Origin: a virus
Reading direction: 5' to 3' (one strand)
Virus record (IMG/VR): IMGVR_UViG_3300042879_004016
Location: 1-28,851 of that record
Length of the DNA: 28,851 nt
Shown here: positions 9,951 to 18,335 of the stretch, piece by piece
How the letters are laid out: the number at the start of each line of letters is the position of its first letter
How positions within the stretch are numbered: position 1 is the first letter of the stretch
Translations under genes and position numbers: made by a program
The notes under the pieces: model-generated
What the model saw: only the letters and a program-made list of their open reading frames with translations
Told to the model about the DNA's origin: nothing
Database searches by the model: none

Positions 9951-10676
9951 TTAGTAAAGTTCTGGGGTGATACCGCTATCTTGTGAGGATTTATCCTGAT
10001 CAATCACTGTCTGCAAAAGGCGTTCAGCGATTTTCTCAGGAGGAGCTAGAGAGCCTTCTGCGCGGTAAGCGAAGGTTCCCGTGAAATGGTTTGTCTCAAC
10101 TATTGACTGAAAAATCATATAGTCCTGGGCGCTTTCGGTAAAGAAATCTGTATTGCCGTCAGCAGTATAATCACTGGCCCATCCGACGTAATCAATGCGA
10201 AGTTCAATGGACTCAGTTGGAACTGGGTGGAGGTAAAGAGTGTTACCGTGACGAAAAATGCGCCGATGCAAAACTTGGTTTGGACTAGTGTCGTAATCTG
10301 CCATCGCACGGATAGTGTCAGAGTCCCACATTGTCCTTTCGTTTGACTCTCTTTGTAGATAAGTCAAAGCAGACTTTTCCATCAGAGAAAGCGGAAGATC
10401 TCCGCCGTCATACCTGCGGTAGATGTTCAAAAGAGTTTTAACAGAGACTGCGGTGCCGCCCGTTGTAGTCGCAGTTGACAAGGCGACACCGCTTTCTCCA
10501 GAAGGAAGAGTCAGCTTCCCATACGCGTGCAGGTGAGAAAAATCATGCAGCCTTTCCGCAAACTTTCTCGCATTATTTACTGCGATAAGTAGCAAGTCTA
10601 CACCATTCTTTGAGAAATCCGCCACCGGTTTTTCAAGATACGCAGCGACAGCTTTTTTAATTTCACCTACATTCAT
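9951..10676 (-). CDS. Putative head-tail adaptor/connector protein, 241 aa
   Basis: The protein has an N-terminal helical segment (residues 1-45, including LLLIAVNNARKFAERLHDF), a beta-rich middle with a NTLYLHPVPTESIELRIDYVG-like strand pattern (about 165-190), and a helical end containing DFFTESAQDYMIFQSIVE. This layout of a helical N-terminus, strands with a P-x-P turn, then an F-x-E-x-x-x-D-Y-x-x-x helix is typical of phage adaptor proteins that dock under the portal to join head and tail. It lies downstream of the capsid genes, as expected. The family call comes from pattern recognition only. A tail accessory factor is the main alternative. Confidence 0.6.
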   Translation of the reverse strand: MNVGEIKKAVAAYLEKPVADFSKNGVDLLLIAVNNARKFAERLHDFSHLHAYGKLTLPSGESGVALSTATTTGGTAVSVKTLLNIYRRYDGGDLPLSLMEKSALTYLQRESNERTMWDSDTIRAMADYDTSPNQVLHRRIFRHGNTLYLHPVPTESIELRIDYVGWASDYTADGNTDFFTESAQDYMIFQSIVETNHFTGTFAYRAEGSLAPPEKIAERLLQTVIDQDKSSQDSGITPELY

Positions 10677-10697
10677 AATGGGAAGCTGAGTTAGAGG

Positions 10698-10874
10698 TTA
10701 GGGATGACCCGTTGCACCACCAGATTTCGGCGTTTTATTCGGGGTGACTTGACGCTTCAGATTGTTGTTCTCCTTTTGACCACGAGTTTCGCGGCCTCCA
10801 GGTTCAAGCATCCGAGTGTCTTTGACGTCTTTTGGCATTGGGGCGGTGTCGCCGTAGCTGAATGTTTTAGGCAT
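10698..10874 (-). CDS. Small hydrophilic phage protein, 58 aa
   Basis: A short frame runs from ATG at 10874 to TAA at 10698 and reads MPKTFSYGDTAPMPKDVKD, followed by a basic, Gly/Pro-rich tail ending SGGATGHP. It fills the gap between the terminator after the 111-residue gene and the adaptor gene, in the same direction, 21 bases from the adaptor start. The leader ends in CTCAATAAT. No family is recognised. The fit in an otherwise empty gap and the natural composition support a real gene. It is the first gene after the terminator, so its own transcription would depend on read-through or a local promoter. Confidence 0.6.
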   Translation of the reverse strand: MPKTFSYGDTAPMPKDVKDTRMLEPGGRETRGQKENNNLKRQVTPNKTPKSGGATGHP

Positions 10875-10900
10875 ATTATTGAGTTATTTGAGGTTTGGAG

Positions 10901-10930
10901 AAAAAGGTGGGTGCTTTTACACACCCACCT
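10901..10930 (-). terminator. Intrinsic terminator downstream of capsid and head-protein genes
   Basis: Read on the minus strand, a perfect 9-bp stem (AGGTGGGTG pairing with CACCCACCT; plus-strand arms 10922-10930 and 10905-10913) encloses an 8-base loop and runs directly into a T tract (10905-10901). It begins eight bases after the stop of the 111-residue gene. This is a standard Rho-independent terminator. It separates the packaging, capsid and lysis genes upstream from the adaptor, internal and giant protein genes downstream, which would lower expression of the latter. Confidence 0.85.
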
Positions 10931-10937
10931 CAGAGGG

Positions 10938-11273
10938 TTAGCGACCTTTCACGATGAACTGGAAGGTTCCAGTGATTGCCGCAGGGGTTGCGTGAGCAGT
11001 AGCCGTTGCACTGATCACGTTAGGAATCACGATGTATTGACGATCGTAGCTAGGTGCAGCGTAATACACCAGGCTGTTGTCGTCTTTAACCATGAGACTG
11101 ATTTCCTCAAATTCCGTCAAGCCAAAGGCCGAAGCAGGAATACGAGCTGTATCAGTTGTAGTACCTGCTGCAGTAATAGCAGCACGCACCAATTTACAAG
11201 TCCGGCGGCGAAAGCCGTAGCCTTCGTGCCAAGTCCGAACCGTTGTCACATCTCCAGAAGCAAGATTAGCCAT
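10938..11273 (-). CDS. Conserved phage structural protein, probable head decoration or minor head protein, 111 aa
   Basis: A beta-rich protein that begins MANLASGDVTTVRTWHEGY and contains KIP-like and AAPSYDRQYIVIP strands. Proteins of about this length starting MANLA and ending in a VKG-like tail are common next to capsid genes of many phages and are generally uncharacterised. Here it ends FIVKGR. It follows the major capsid gene by 30 bases and ends just before a strong terminator, so it shares the high-level capsid transcript. Decoration or head-completion is inferred from position. A role in the tail cannot be excluded. Confidence 0.7.
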   Translation of the reverse strand: MANLASGDVTTVRTWHEGYGFRRRTCKLVRAAITAAGTTTDTARIPASAFGLTEFEEISLMVKDDNSLVYYAAPSYDRQYIVIPNVISATATAHATPAAITGTFQFIVKGR

Positions 11274-11303
11274 AGTAGTTTAGTCTTTCTGTTCAGTTGA
11301 GGG

Positions 11304-12659
11304 TTAGGACGCCGTGATGGTGGTGAGGTTGTCGATGAAGAAGTGGCGTTCAGGATAGTGCAGCTCAATGCCGCATTCCGTAATCCACTCATCTTTCCGA
11401 CCGTCCTCATCGTTGTTCTGGCGATTCTTCAGACACTGAGTATCAGCGTCTTCGGCGTGAACATACTTCATCGAACCAACATCCAGCACAAACGCGCTGG
11501 CTTGAAGGCCGAGCGATTGGTTGAACAACGGATGCGACTTGAAGATCAAATCACCCCAAGGTGTGGTCCAGCGGAAGATTTTCATTCCGTAGACTTCTTC
11601 CTTCGGATTCAATCCAGTCTGAACGCTGTGATCGAGCTTCACATACTGTTGGAACGCCTTGATGAACTTGTTGCCGCAAAGCACCAACTTCTCATTCGAG
11701 CTGTTCCCATTGTATTTGAAGATCCGCTCATTGAGCGTTTCAAACTGCGCCGCAGTCATCGTGCCGGAGGTGGGCTGGATGATGCGCTTTTCTTCCTCAG
11801 TCGTCCAGTCCGAGAACGTGATGTCAGACCCACCGTCACGATAGTTATAGGTGGAGTTCTTTTCATACTGTTCAAGGAACCAGCGAATACCACCGGAGGT
11901 GCGCTCAGGTGTTGTATCGCCGTTGTCATTGGTGACGTTGGAAGTTCCACGGGTGCCGAACAACGCAGCTTTTTCCAACAATTCCATGTGACGGAGCATG
12001 TTTTCCTTAGCCTTGTGTTTGTAGATACCAGTGCGGTCCCAGCGTAACCCAGCCTTCAACGCGTTCCGCGTGAAGTTGAACGCAGTCCGGTGAATTTGAG
12101 TGTAGTTCTCAATTTCAATCGGCAGCGTCGTGGAGCCAGTCCGTGAGCGATCACCTTCCGCAGCGGCAGAGCCAATCGCAAAGACATGTTTGCCAGCCGA
12201 AATGGTGACTTCAATGTCTGCGACAGCTTCAACCGGACGGAACTCAAGCACGGTGCTTGAAACGATCTCAGTGACAATCCCACGAATCTGCAACAGCTTG
12301 GTAGCCGTCGTAGCCTGTGGAATGTCCTTAATCCAGATCACGTCACGAACGCGGAACTTGTCCGTGTTTGCAACGGTAACCCGCATAGGCGTTCCCACGA
12401 CCGTGGAAAACCCATCCGACTGTGCCACACCGGCTGCCGTAGAAAACGGATTAGCTGCTGTGGTGGTGTAGTATTGAGGCTCGCGGTGTTCCCACCAGCC
12501 GAACTTTGTTTTGTCTGTCTCTTCACTGTCAAGCAGCGAGAGCAAACCCATCAGTGGGAACCTTCCCTCCGGAAAGCGATAAAACACTTCCCGACGTGCC
12601 GTCTCCGAATACGAAGAGGCCAAGTCTTTTGTGGACATAAGTCCAAGAATCGATGACAT
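11304..12659 (-). CDS. Major capsid protein, SU10/DUF5309-like HK97 fold, 451 aa
   Basis: This protein forms the icosahedral shell. The diagnostic stretch is an AAAEGD segment (about 165-170) followed by the NYTQIHRTAFNFT motif at residues 185-197 and a long helix with KENMLRHMELLEKAALFG, the arrangement of the SU10-type (DUF5309) capsid family. Most relatives that I know are shorter, so the N-terminal 80 residues or the strands around 100-160 may be an extension or inserted domain. It lies directly after the scaffold gene and before a small head protein, the usual order. The leader is A/C-rich (AAACCAAAATAAACTAAT) with no Shine-Dalgarno sequence, notable for what must be the most highly translated gene. 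Confidence 0.88.
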   Translation of the reverse strand: MSSILGLMSTKDLASSYSETARREVFYRFPEGRFPLMGLLSLLDSEETDKTKFGWWEHREPQYYTTTAANPFSTAAGVAQSDGFSTVVGTPMRVTVANTDKFRVRDVIWIKDIPQATTATKLLQIRGIVTEIVSSTVLEFRPVEAVADIEVTISAGKHVFAIGSAAAEGDRSRTGSTTLPIEIENYTQIHRTAFNFTRNALKAGLRWDRTGIYKHKAKENMLRHMELLEKAALFGTRGTSNVTNDNGDTTPERTSGGIRWFLEQYEKNSTYNYRDGGSDITFSDWTTEEEKRIIQPTSGTMTAAQFETLNERIFKYNGNSSNEKLVLCGNKFIKAFQQYVKLDHSVQTGLNPKEEVYGMKIFRWTTPWGDLIFKSHPLFNQSLGLQASAFVLDVGSMKYVHAEDADTQCLKNRQNNDEDGRKDEWITECGIELHYPERHFFIDNLTTITAS

Positions 12660-12685
12660 ATTAGTTTATTTTGGTTTGTTGATTG

Positions 12686-13495
12686 TTACTGAAAAATGGA
12701 CTGACCAGCCCACTTTTCCTTTCTTCCACCTTGTTGCTGACGAGGAACACCCCCGCCACCTCCACGTGGGATGAATTGCTTTTGCGTCCGGCGTTTGAGA
12801 CTGAAGTTGGGGTCAATCTGCTGGATCATCTGTTTTGCAACAGTGGCCACCATTTTAACCGCCTCCTGCTTAGTCCTGAACGCTACCTGCCCGGAGCTGG
12901 CAGCTTGGTAAACTTGTTGAATCGCAATATCCACAGCGCGTTGTTTACCTTTAAGCGCGGGATAGCTGTCCACAATCGAGGTGCGAAAGACTTCCGCCTG
13001 ACGTTCCTGATGTGCTTGTTCCAGAGGGGACAACTTCGACTGAAGCTGCTGGAGTTGATGATGCGTCATATATCCACTAGCGAGCAACGCGTGCTCGACA
13101 TACTGGTTCAAAACGCCTGCAAGTGCCGAGGCACGTTCCTCTGGAGTCTCGGCGTCCCAGATAGCTGAGACAGTCTTTGCATCCAGATTTGGTTTCTTCA
13201 AGAGCTTATCACGCTCCTCCTGGCTCATCTGAGTCTGCTGTTGTTGCTGGGGCTGACGCGGCAAATTCGCCGCGATTGCAGCACCGATAGCACTCGGTAG
13301 CTGGGACATATCGAACTTTGGAGATTTCTGACTTTCCAAGTCATCATCGTCGTCCTCGTCGATGTCCACATCATCCTCATCTTCATCCTCATCAAGATCG
13401 ACATCGTCGCTCTCGTCAAAGATACTTCCACCACCCGCGTCGTCATCATCAAATTCCGCACGAAGTGGTCCGTTAGTTAGCCAGTATGGTTTCAT
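12686..13495 (-). CDS. Capsid scaffolding protein, 269 aa
   Basis: The gene lies between portal/96-residue genes and the capsid gene, the classic scaffold position. The N-terminal fifth is extremely acidic (residues about 15-53, with runs such as DEDEDEDDVDIDEDDDDD). The middle is helical and Gln-rich (QQLQSKLSPLEQAHQERQ). The C-terminus is basic and Gly-rich (KRRTQKQF, GGGGGVPRQQQGGRKEK). An acidic N-terminus with a helical core and a basic C-terminal tail that binds the capsid protein is typical of phage scaffolds. No protease motif is present, so this scaffold is probably released rather than cut by a fused protease. Confidence 0.82.
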   Translation of the reverse strand: MKPYWLTNGPLRAEFDDDDAGGGSIFDESDDVDLDEDEDEDDVDIDEDDDDDLESQKSPKFDMSQLPSAIGAAIAANLPRQPQQQQQTQMSQEERDKLLKKPNLDAKTVSAIWDAETPEERASALAGVLNQYVEHALLASGYMTHHQLQQLQSKLSPLEQAHQERQAEVFRTSIVDSYPALKGKQRAVDIAIQQVYQAASSGQVAFRTKQEAVKMVATVAKQMIQQIDPNFSLKRRTQKQFIPRGGGGGVPRQQQGGRKEKWAGQSIFQ

Positions 13496-13501
13496 TGTAT
13501 T

Positions 13502-13792
13502 TTATTCCCCAGATGTTTGTTTTTTGTGTTCAATAACCTCAGCAATATCTTCAGCTAGGGACTGAAAATAACCAAGTTGTCTTTCCGCCTCTTGAACAGC
13601 ACCTTTAGCCTGCTCGTTTAGCGTAAAATCTGCAATGCTAGCCGGAACGGAAGCGACAATCGCCCGACTAGCTTGAAAAATTGTTTCCTTTTGCAACTCC
13701 TGCATAAGCTTATAAAGAGGATCGTTCATCCACTCTTCAAGCCTGAGCTGGAAGTTCTGGAGCTGCTGGAGGTTGTATTCTGTTAAGTCCAT
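13502..13792 (-). CDS. Small helical protein after portal, 96 aa
   Basis: A helical protein beginning MDLTEYNLQQLQNFQLRLEE, with a WMNDPLYKLMQEL segment at residues 21-33. Short proteins with such a W-x-x-P-x-Y/W-K-L segment are frequent between portal and scaffold in podovirus-like genomes and have no known function. The chosen ATG overlaps the portal gene by 56 bases. A second ATG at 13729 (Met22) would remove the overlap, but the upstream residues look like a natural part of the first helix. It ends six bases before the scaffold start. Confidence 0.7.
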   Translation of the reverse strand: MDLTEYNLQQLQNFQLRLEEWMNDPLYKLMQELQKETIFQASRAIVASVPASIADFTLNEQAKGAVQEAERQLGYFQSLAEDIAEVIEHKKQTSGE

Positions 13793-15614
13793 TTTGTAGT
13801 TCTACTTGTTGTTCAGGCGTTTGGATAAAGAAACGCGAAAGATTTCTAACGCCCCGCAACGACTGAATCTCTTCAATCATCGCCTTGAGGTCCAGCGGAA
13901 TTACCTGCATCACCATCGGATTACTCATCACAGCAACAACAAGCTCCTGCAAGCTCTGCGCCACATACCCCTTCTCAGTCGCAGTAGTCGAGTCCTCCAC
14001 AAAAAAGTCCTCACTCTCAATCAATTCATAACTGTTTTCCGGTTTGAACTGAGGATATAAGGCAACGATTTCCTCGGATTCGCCAAGAATCTTTATAAAC
14101 CGTTCAATAGAGATTTCTTGGCGCAAGTTCAAAAGCATTTTCTTGCCTTGCGGTGCCATTGCTTGATTCCAGATGCAGGAGGCTTCCATTTTCATCCTGC
14201 TCGATGCTCCGGTGTTCGCCGCGCGATTCTCCGTCGCACTTCTGCGGCCAGAGGCGACTTGTCCCATAGCGTTTTCATTCACGCCGGAAACCATGTTGAT
14301 GAGTTTAATAGTCTCGCCGGCGTCAGAGAGATGCGACATCGTGGTGTCGACAGTGCGCAGTTGGTGAACGAATTTGTCCAGCCCAATCGGAGGTGCGCTT
14401 TTCTTCGCACGGATGTACGGTGCGCCGGTTTGGAGATCTTCGAGTTCAATGTGTCGACCATCCACGACCACGCGGCCTTGGAGGTTAGTTCTAACAGACG
14501 CGATGCGAGAGTTAAAAAGCCAGGTAACAACTTCTTGCAGCGGGTCGATTAGCTTGGCAAGAGAATCAGAGATTTCCGAAAGATGGTCTGGAGACATCGT
14601 GGCGATGTCGTAAGGAAACATGCAGTGGCGAGAGTCAAACGGCTCGATAGAGATAATTCTGTCGTCGTTCGCAAGTTTGATTTCGTAAAGTTCTTCTTGC
14701 TCATCCTCACCCAAGTTGTAATCATCCGCCATCATGCGATAGTAGACAGTGGTAACGACAACATTGAAATTTTTATCCGTCTCGTTTTTGCTTTTTTCTT
14801 TGTAATCGTCTCCAAAGCCCGGTAAGCGAGTCTCACCCCGTGTGCGTAGGGTGTCGTGTTCCATTTTGTTTAAAAACTTCGTCCCAAACGCCATGCCTTG
14901 TTTTTCCCACCCTTTTATCTGGCGGATGGAGTAGGAAGTTTCGTCTGCGGCGAAAACACCCTCTTGCCAGCGGGTGATAGGCATATTGGTGTCGTAAAAG
15001 AAGTTATATGGAGTGATATTTTCCACATAGTTTCCTTCATACTTCACCACCTCTTGCTTTTGTGAAGGCGTTGTCGCAAGAGTGAGCATATCAGTCTCGC
15101 TCACCTCCGGCATCATTTCCAGAGGAACGTCAGCTTGGTACTTATACGTCTCGTAACGCCAAGTAGTTTTCATCACCCCCAAATTGAACCGTGCAACATC
15201 GAGAAGAAACTGCACCCATTTGTTGAAAATAGCATTATTGCGGCACTCTCGGCCGAGCAACTTGTTAATGATGTCACGGAGTCGGAAATCTTCGTTGCCT
15301 GTCGGGTCGACGGAGAGGGGATTTTCGTTCTGGGTGTAAAGAAGAATGACAAACGTCACAAAAGTTTGCACCTGCGCTTTGGTCAGAGGAATGTTAAGAG
15401 GCTTAGGCTGCTTTTTTCGAGCTGCTTTCTCGCTGTCTTTATCATCTTTTCTCTCCGCGCCGTAGGCTTCGAGACTTGCATCCCATTGGTCATAATGAGC
15501 ACCAATGTGTGTGCGAGCATCCCGCACAAGCTTCACAAGATCATCCCGAAGTTCTGTAAGATCTTCGTTTTGAACCTCTTCGGCGATTAAATCGTTAATA
15601 TTAGACTTGAGCAT
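13737..15614 (-). CDS. Portal protein, 625 aa
   Basis: The dodecameric portal is the DNA gate at one vertex of the capsid. Evidence is the size (625 residues), the place straight after the large terminase (14-base overlap), and the internal character: an N-terminal helical part, a region with FFYDTNMPITRW and repeated aromatic strands, the KLIDPLQEVVTWLFNSRI stem-like helix and the NMVSGVNENAMGQVASG segment followed by a conserved Arg/Ala-rich helix near residue 465-490. This loop-helix pattern is seen in portals of podoviruses with SU10-like capsids. No single catalytic motif exists for this family, so the call rests on context and overall pattern. Confidence 0.85.
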   Translation of the reverse strand: MLKSNINDLIAEEVQNEDLTELRDDLVKLVRDARTHIGAHYDQWDASLEAYGAERKDDKDSEKAARKKQPKPLNIPLTKAQVQTFVTFVILLYTQNENPLSVDPTGNEDFRLRDIINKLLGRECRNNAIFNKWVQFLLDVARFNLGVMKTTWRYETYKYQADVPLEMMPEVSETDMLTLATTPSQKQEVVKYEGNYVENITPYNFFYDTNMPITRWQEGVFAADETSYSIRQIKGWEKQGMAFGTKFLNKMEHDTLRTRGETRLPGFGDDYKEKSKNETDKNFNVVVTTVYYRMMADDYNLGEDEQEELYEIKLANDDRIISIEPFDSRHCMFPYDIATMSPDHLSEISDSLAKLIDPLQEVVTWLFNSRIASVRTNLQGRVVVDGRHIELEDLQTGAPYIRAKKSAPPIGLDKFVHQLRTVDTTMSHLSDAGETIKLINMVSGVNENAMGQVASGRRSATENRAANTGASSRMKMEASCIWNQAMAPQGKKMLLNLRQEISIERFIKILGESEEIVALYPQFKPENSYELIESEDFFVEDSTTATEKGYVAQSLQELVVAVMSNPMVMQVIPLDLKAMIEEIQSLRGVRNLSRFFIQTPEQQVELQNGLNRIQPPAAPELPAQA

Positions 15615-17115
15615 AACCAGTTAAAAAGGGGACGTTAAAGTTGACATTGGACAAATCCAACGGGGTGTAGGCTGATTGATGTTCAGGCTCTACATCAACA
15701 TACTCCAAACCAGTCAGAGCAAGTCGATAAAGACATTCCATCAAGTGATCGTGTTCGTCAATAGGCTTTTCTTTCTTTGGGTCCCAGACATACCTGTCAA
15801 ATTCCATCAAAGTATACATCAAAGCTGAGGAAAAATACCAATTCTTCTCCATTTTCAGCTGCCTTTTGACCTCCTGAATCCCAGCAGTGAGCATTTTTGG
15901 AGCCTTCTCGATCATAATGCCCTTATTCCAGAACACATTAGCCCACATCGTACCATCCACGGGATTTTCCTGGAATGCAAACGGGTCACAGATGATTCTA
16001 TAAGGTGCCCGATTGAAGGTTTTCTCGTGAATTTCGTCACACAGATCATCAATCAGCGTTTTTCTGAACGTCTCTTGATAAAAGAATACCTCTCCGGTGG
16101 GTGCGGTGGCGGCGTAGAGGACCGCATGAGGAGTCTTTGGATGCGGGTCGATGGAGACTCGGATGGTGTAGTTGAGTGGAGGGCAGTCGTGGTCTTTCCA
16201 GCCGTGTGGTGTGTCGATGTAGACGTGCTTTTCATACTCAAATTCGGAGTAAATGGTGCCTGCCAGTGCGCGAGGCTTGCCATACAAACGCGCTGCCTTT
16301 TCTTCCTCGCTAAGAGATTGGATGAACATCTCGATACCCTCACTCTTCAGAGTCTTATTGTCAAACATTGAGCCGGTTAGCACCCACTTTGACTTGGTTC
16401 TGTCCTCGAGGCCATCCAAAAATTCTTCCCGAATGCGGGTGCGTGGAATAAACATATCGTTAATCCACATATAATTCAGCGGCGTGCAAGTGAACCAGGC
16501 ACTTCCATTTCTATCTACCAAGCCCCGTGAGTTAGCAACCCACTGATCTTTGGGAATAGGCTCATCTACATGAATCCAGTCCCAGTCTGAGGATTCCTGA
16601 CCCATCGGATTCGAGAGGAAACTTTTCATCGTGTCGATGTAAATCATCGAGATGCCGCCATAGAGGGAGTCAACCTGAATACAATCGATCTCACCGGCTT
16701 GGTTTTTGTGGATATGCCGGACTGCTTTGCCAGGAAGAAGTTTGAACAGCTTGCCTTGACCCTGCCCTTTTTCCTGAGAAGTGAAAATTTCCCGCGCTTT
16801 GTCCCAGTCACTCACGATAATCAACCCTTTTGTCGAGTGTTTCGGAATACCGAGGGTGCGTAAAGGGTGGTCTGTCGGATACCAGATTCTTTGCCCGAGT
16901 GCGTAGGCACAATCTTCAGCCGCACCGCAGGTTGATTTGCCAAAACGGTTCCCGGTGCGGAGGTAACGTAGTTTTGCCCACGCAGCAGCGTGAAAAAGTT
17001 CTTGCTTTTCATGTGGTTTGTAAAAGGCCAGACCGTTCCCGTCTTTCAACGCCTTTAACCGACGCAGCCTTGCAAGGCGCGCCTGGTCGATAGGGGCTGG
17101 TGGGTTGTCGATCAT
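15601..17115 (-). CDS. terL: Terminase large subunit (packaging ATPase-nuclease), 504 aa
   Basis: The motor that pumps DNA into the prohead and cuts it. The ATPase has a Walker A motif GNRFGKST at residues 55-62 and a Walker B motif WDWIHVDEP at 178-186, with D184/E185 as the acidic pair. A coupling motif candidate FTCTPLNY follows at about 208-215. The C-terminal RNase H-like nuclease shows a first acidic residue at D323 (VSIDPHPKTPH) and another at D377 (ICDPFAF). Length is normal for the family. It overlaps the upstream 124-residue gene by ATGA and the portal by 14 bases. The small subunit is not adjacent but lies 8.3 kb upstream. Confidence 0.95.
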   Translation of the reverse strand: MIDNPPAPIDQARLARLRRLKALKDGNGLAFYKPHEKQELFHAAAWAKLRYLRTGNRFGKSTCGAAEDCAYALGQRIWYPTDHPLRTLGIPKHSTKGLIIVSDWDKAREIFTSQEKGQGQGKLFKLLPGKAVRHIHKNQAGEIDCIQVDSLYGGISMIYIDTMKSFLSNPMGQESSDWDWIHVDEPIPKDQWVANSRGLVDRNGSAWFTCTPLNYMWINDMFIPRTRIREEFLDGLEDRTKSKWVLTGSMFDNKTLKSEGIEMFIQSLSEEEKAARLYGKPRALAGTIYSEFEYEKHVYIDTPHGWKDHDCPPLNYTIRVSIDPHPKTPHAVLYAATAPTGEVFFYQETFRKTLIDDLCDEIHEKTFNRAPYRIICDPFAFQENPVDGTMWANVFWNKGIMIEKAPKMLTAGIQEVKRQLKMEKNWYFSSALMYTLMEFDRYVWDPKKEKPIDEHDHLMECLYRLALTGLEYVDVEPEHQSAYTPLDLSNVNFNVPFLTGYAQV

Positions 17116-17486
17116 TTCATTAAGCCTAATCTTTTTAATTCTTGAGTTAAAAACTGAATTTTGTCTGTGCCATCTAGTTGATTCTGCATTTCAGACATTT
17201 GAATCAGATTTCTTGCAGCTTCTTGTGCTTGTGGCCCTGCTACATTTGGAGTAATTTGATGACCTTTAGTTCCTGCAACAACTTCTGTGACTTTATCACC
17301 GTTTACATCAGGAGGAAACGGTCCAGCCATGTAATTTTGTTGTGATCTTTGTTTGCCAATATTACCCAAAAGCTGGTTAATGGCAAGAATAACACCTTGT
17401 TGATTATCAAGAATGTTAGCTCCACCAGTCTTTTTATTGTAGTCTGTTTGAATTCCAGACATTACACTAGCAAGTTGTTCGCTCAT
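17112..17486 (-). CDS. Hypothetical small phage protein upstream of terL, 124 aa
   Basis: Not recognised. The sequence is helical and polar (LDNQQGVILAINQLLGNIGK at the middle of the first half) with a C-terminal segment DKIQFLTQELKRLGL. It overlaps the start of the terminase large subunit with ATGA and follows the 160-residue gene by one base. Its position could suggest a small terminase subunit, but there is no helix-turn-helix or DNA-binding signature, and a better candidate lies at 25,445-25,966. A virion or tail role is possible. Confidence 0.7.
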   Translation of the reverse strand: MSEQLASVMSGIQTDYNKKTGGANILDNQQGVILAINQLLGNIGKQRSQQNYMAGPFPPDVNGDKVTEVVAGTKGHQITPNVAGPQAQEAARNLIQMSEMQNQLDGTDKIQFLTQELKRLGLMK

Positions 17487-17487
17487 A

Positions 17488-17970
17488 TTATTTCCCGTTT
17501 TGCAAAGCTTCAGAGTTCAATACTTCACCTGTCAATTCATTCAGCATTTTACCACTAAAAGGTCGAACAAGTCTTTCTAACATTTCTTGTGTAATTGCAA
17601 CTGGAACTGATTCGTTGTTGGCTTGAGCTTCTCCAGCAGCCAAACTCGATTGAAAAGCCAATCCGCCAGCGCCAGGAATTAAGAAAGAAGGCAACAATTC
17701 ATAACCAAACCTTGCTGTTTTGCCATAAGGCGACTGAGATTCAGGTGTTTGAGCTAGTTTGGTCTGAGCTTGAGCAGCATTTTTAGCCTCTCCACGCATT
17801 GCGTTAGACCATTCTTTAGGAAAGTTACCAAAAGAAGCCATGTCGGCCAAACCAGCGGCAGCATTAAGCACCCCAGAAGCAAAACCATTTGCTCCTGCAG
17901 CCACAGGAGTCATAATCTTGTCCATTAAATAAGGACTAGGCTTTGGCATCTGGAAATTTTGATCGCTCAT
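17488..17970 (-). CDS. Hypothetical Ala/Gly-rich protein with hydrophobic segments, 160 aa
   Basis: The product has two hydrophobic Ala/Gly-rich stretches (AAGANGFASGVLNAAAGLAD at about 24-43 and LLPSFLIPGAGGLAF at about 91-105). The second resembles the NMAPMMIPGPGWVTAAGMG segment near the N-terminus of the giant protein, including the shared IPGxG. It may therefore be a small relative of the N-terminal domain of the giant internal protein, or just share a membrane-active composition. ATGA overlap with the upstream gene and a one-base gap to the downstream one place it in the late operon. Function is unknown. Confidence 0.7.
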   Translation of the reverse strand: MSDQNFQMPKPSPYLMDKIMTPVAAGANGFASGVLNAAAGLADMASFGNFPKEWSNAMRGEAKNAAQAQTKLAQTPESQSPYGKTARFGYELLPSFLIPGAGGLAFQSSLAAGEAQANNESVPVAITQEMLERLVRPFSGKMLNELTGEVLNSEALQNGK

Positions 17971-18335
17971 TTCACAAATTGAATTGGTTCTTTTGAAATT
18001 CTGCTCCAGTTCCTCTTAGCAATCTGAAATTCCTCCTCCGTTTTATCCGGCATTTCCCAGTTCTCACACCCCTTCTGCACCCCGATGTAAAGAGCATACT
18101 TTTTGCAAGTGCTCAAATGCTCACTCACCTCACCCACCGCTGCGAGAAACCTTTTTGGAACAGGCTCTCCAACTTTAACCCTGCACATAAACAACGCTTG
18201 ACTTGCCTCCACGATACCAAACGCGTAAGTTCCCTCTTCATTTTTAACAATAGAGTCTCCTTTCGGCTGACCTTCAAAAATAATTCCATTTTGTGGAATT
18301 TTTGAAGCTCGCATCAATCTAGTTGTAGGACTCAT
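17967..18335 (-). CDS. Hypothetical phage protein, 122 aa
   Basis: No family recognised. It starts MSPTTRLMRASKIPQNGIIF, has a mixed alpha/beta composition, three Cys residues (CRVKVG, CKKYALY, GCENWEMP) and an amphipathic C-terminal helix with EEFQIAKRNWSRIS. ATGA overlaps on both sides show translational coupling with the tail-protein gene before it and the 160-residue gene after it. A tail or assembly role is suggested by context only. Confidence 0.7.
   Translation of the reverse strand: MSPTTRLMRASKIPQNGIIFEGQPKGDSIVKNEEGTYAFGIVEASQALFMCRVKVGEPVPKRFLAAVGEVSEHLSTCKKYALYIGVQKGCENWEMPDKTEEEFQIAKRNWSRISKEPIQFVK

Noticed and set aside
10704-11300. Plus-strand open frame of 198 codons
   Set aside because: It runs across the minus-strand terminator and the 58- and 111-residue genes. 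The product is Cys/Ser/Arg-rich and not protein-like.
11343-12047. Plus-strand open frame of 234 codons
   Set aside because: Antisense to the major capsid gene, which is clearly the coding strand.
17112-17486. 124-residue gene before terL as the small terminase
   Set aside because: Position fits, but there is no DNA-binding motif. The protein at 25,445-25,966 has a helix-turn-helix and a matching C-terminal segment.
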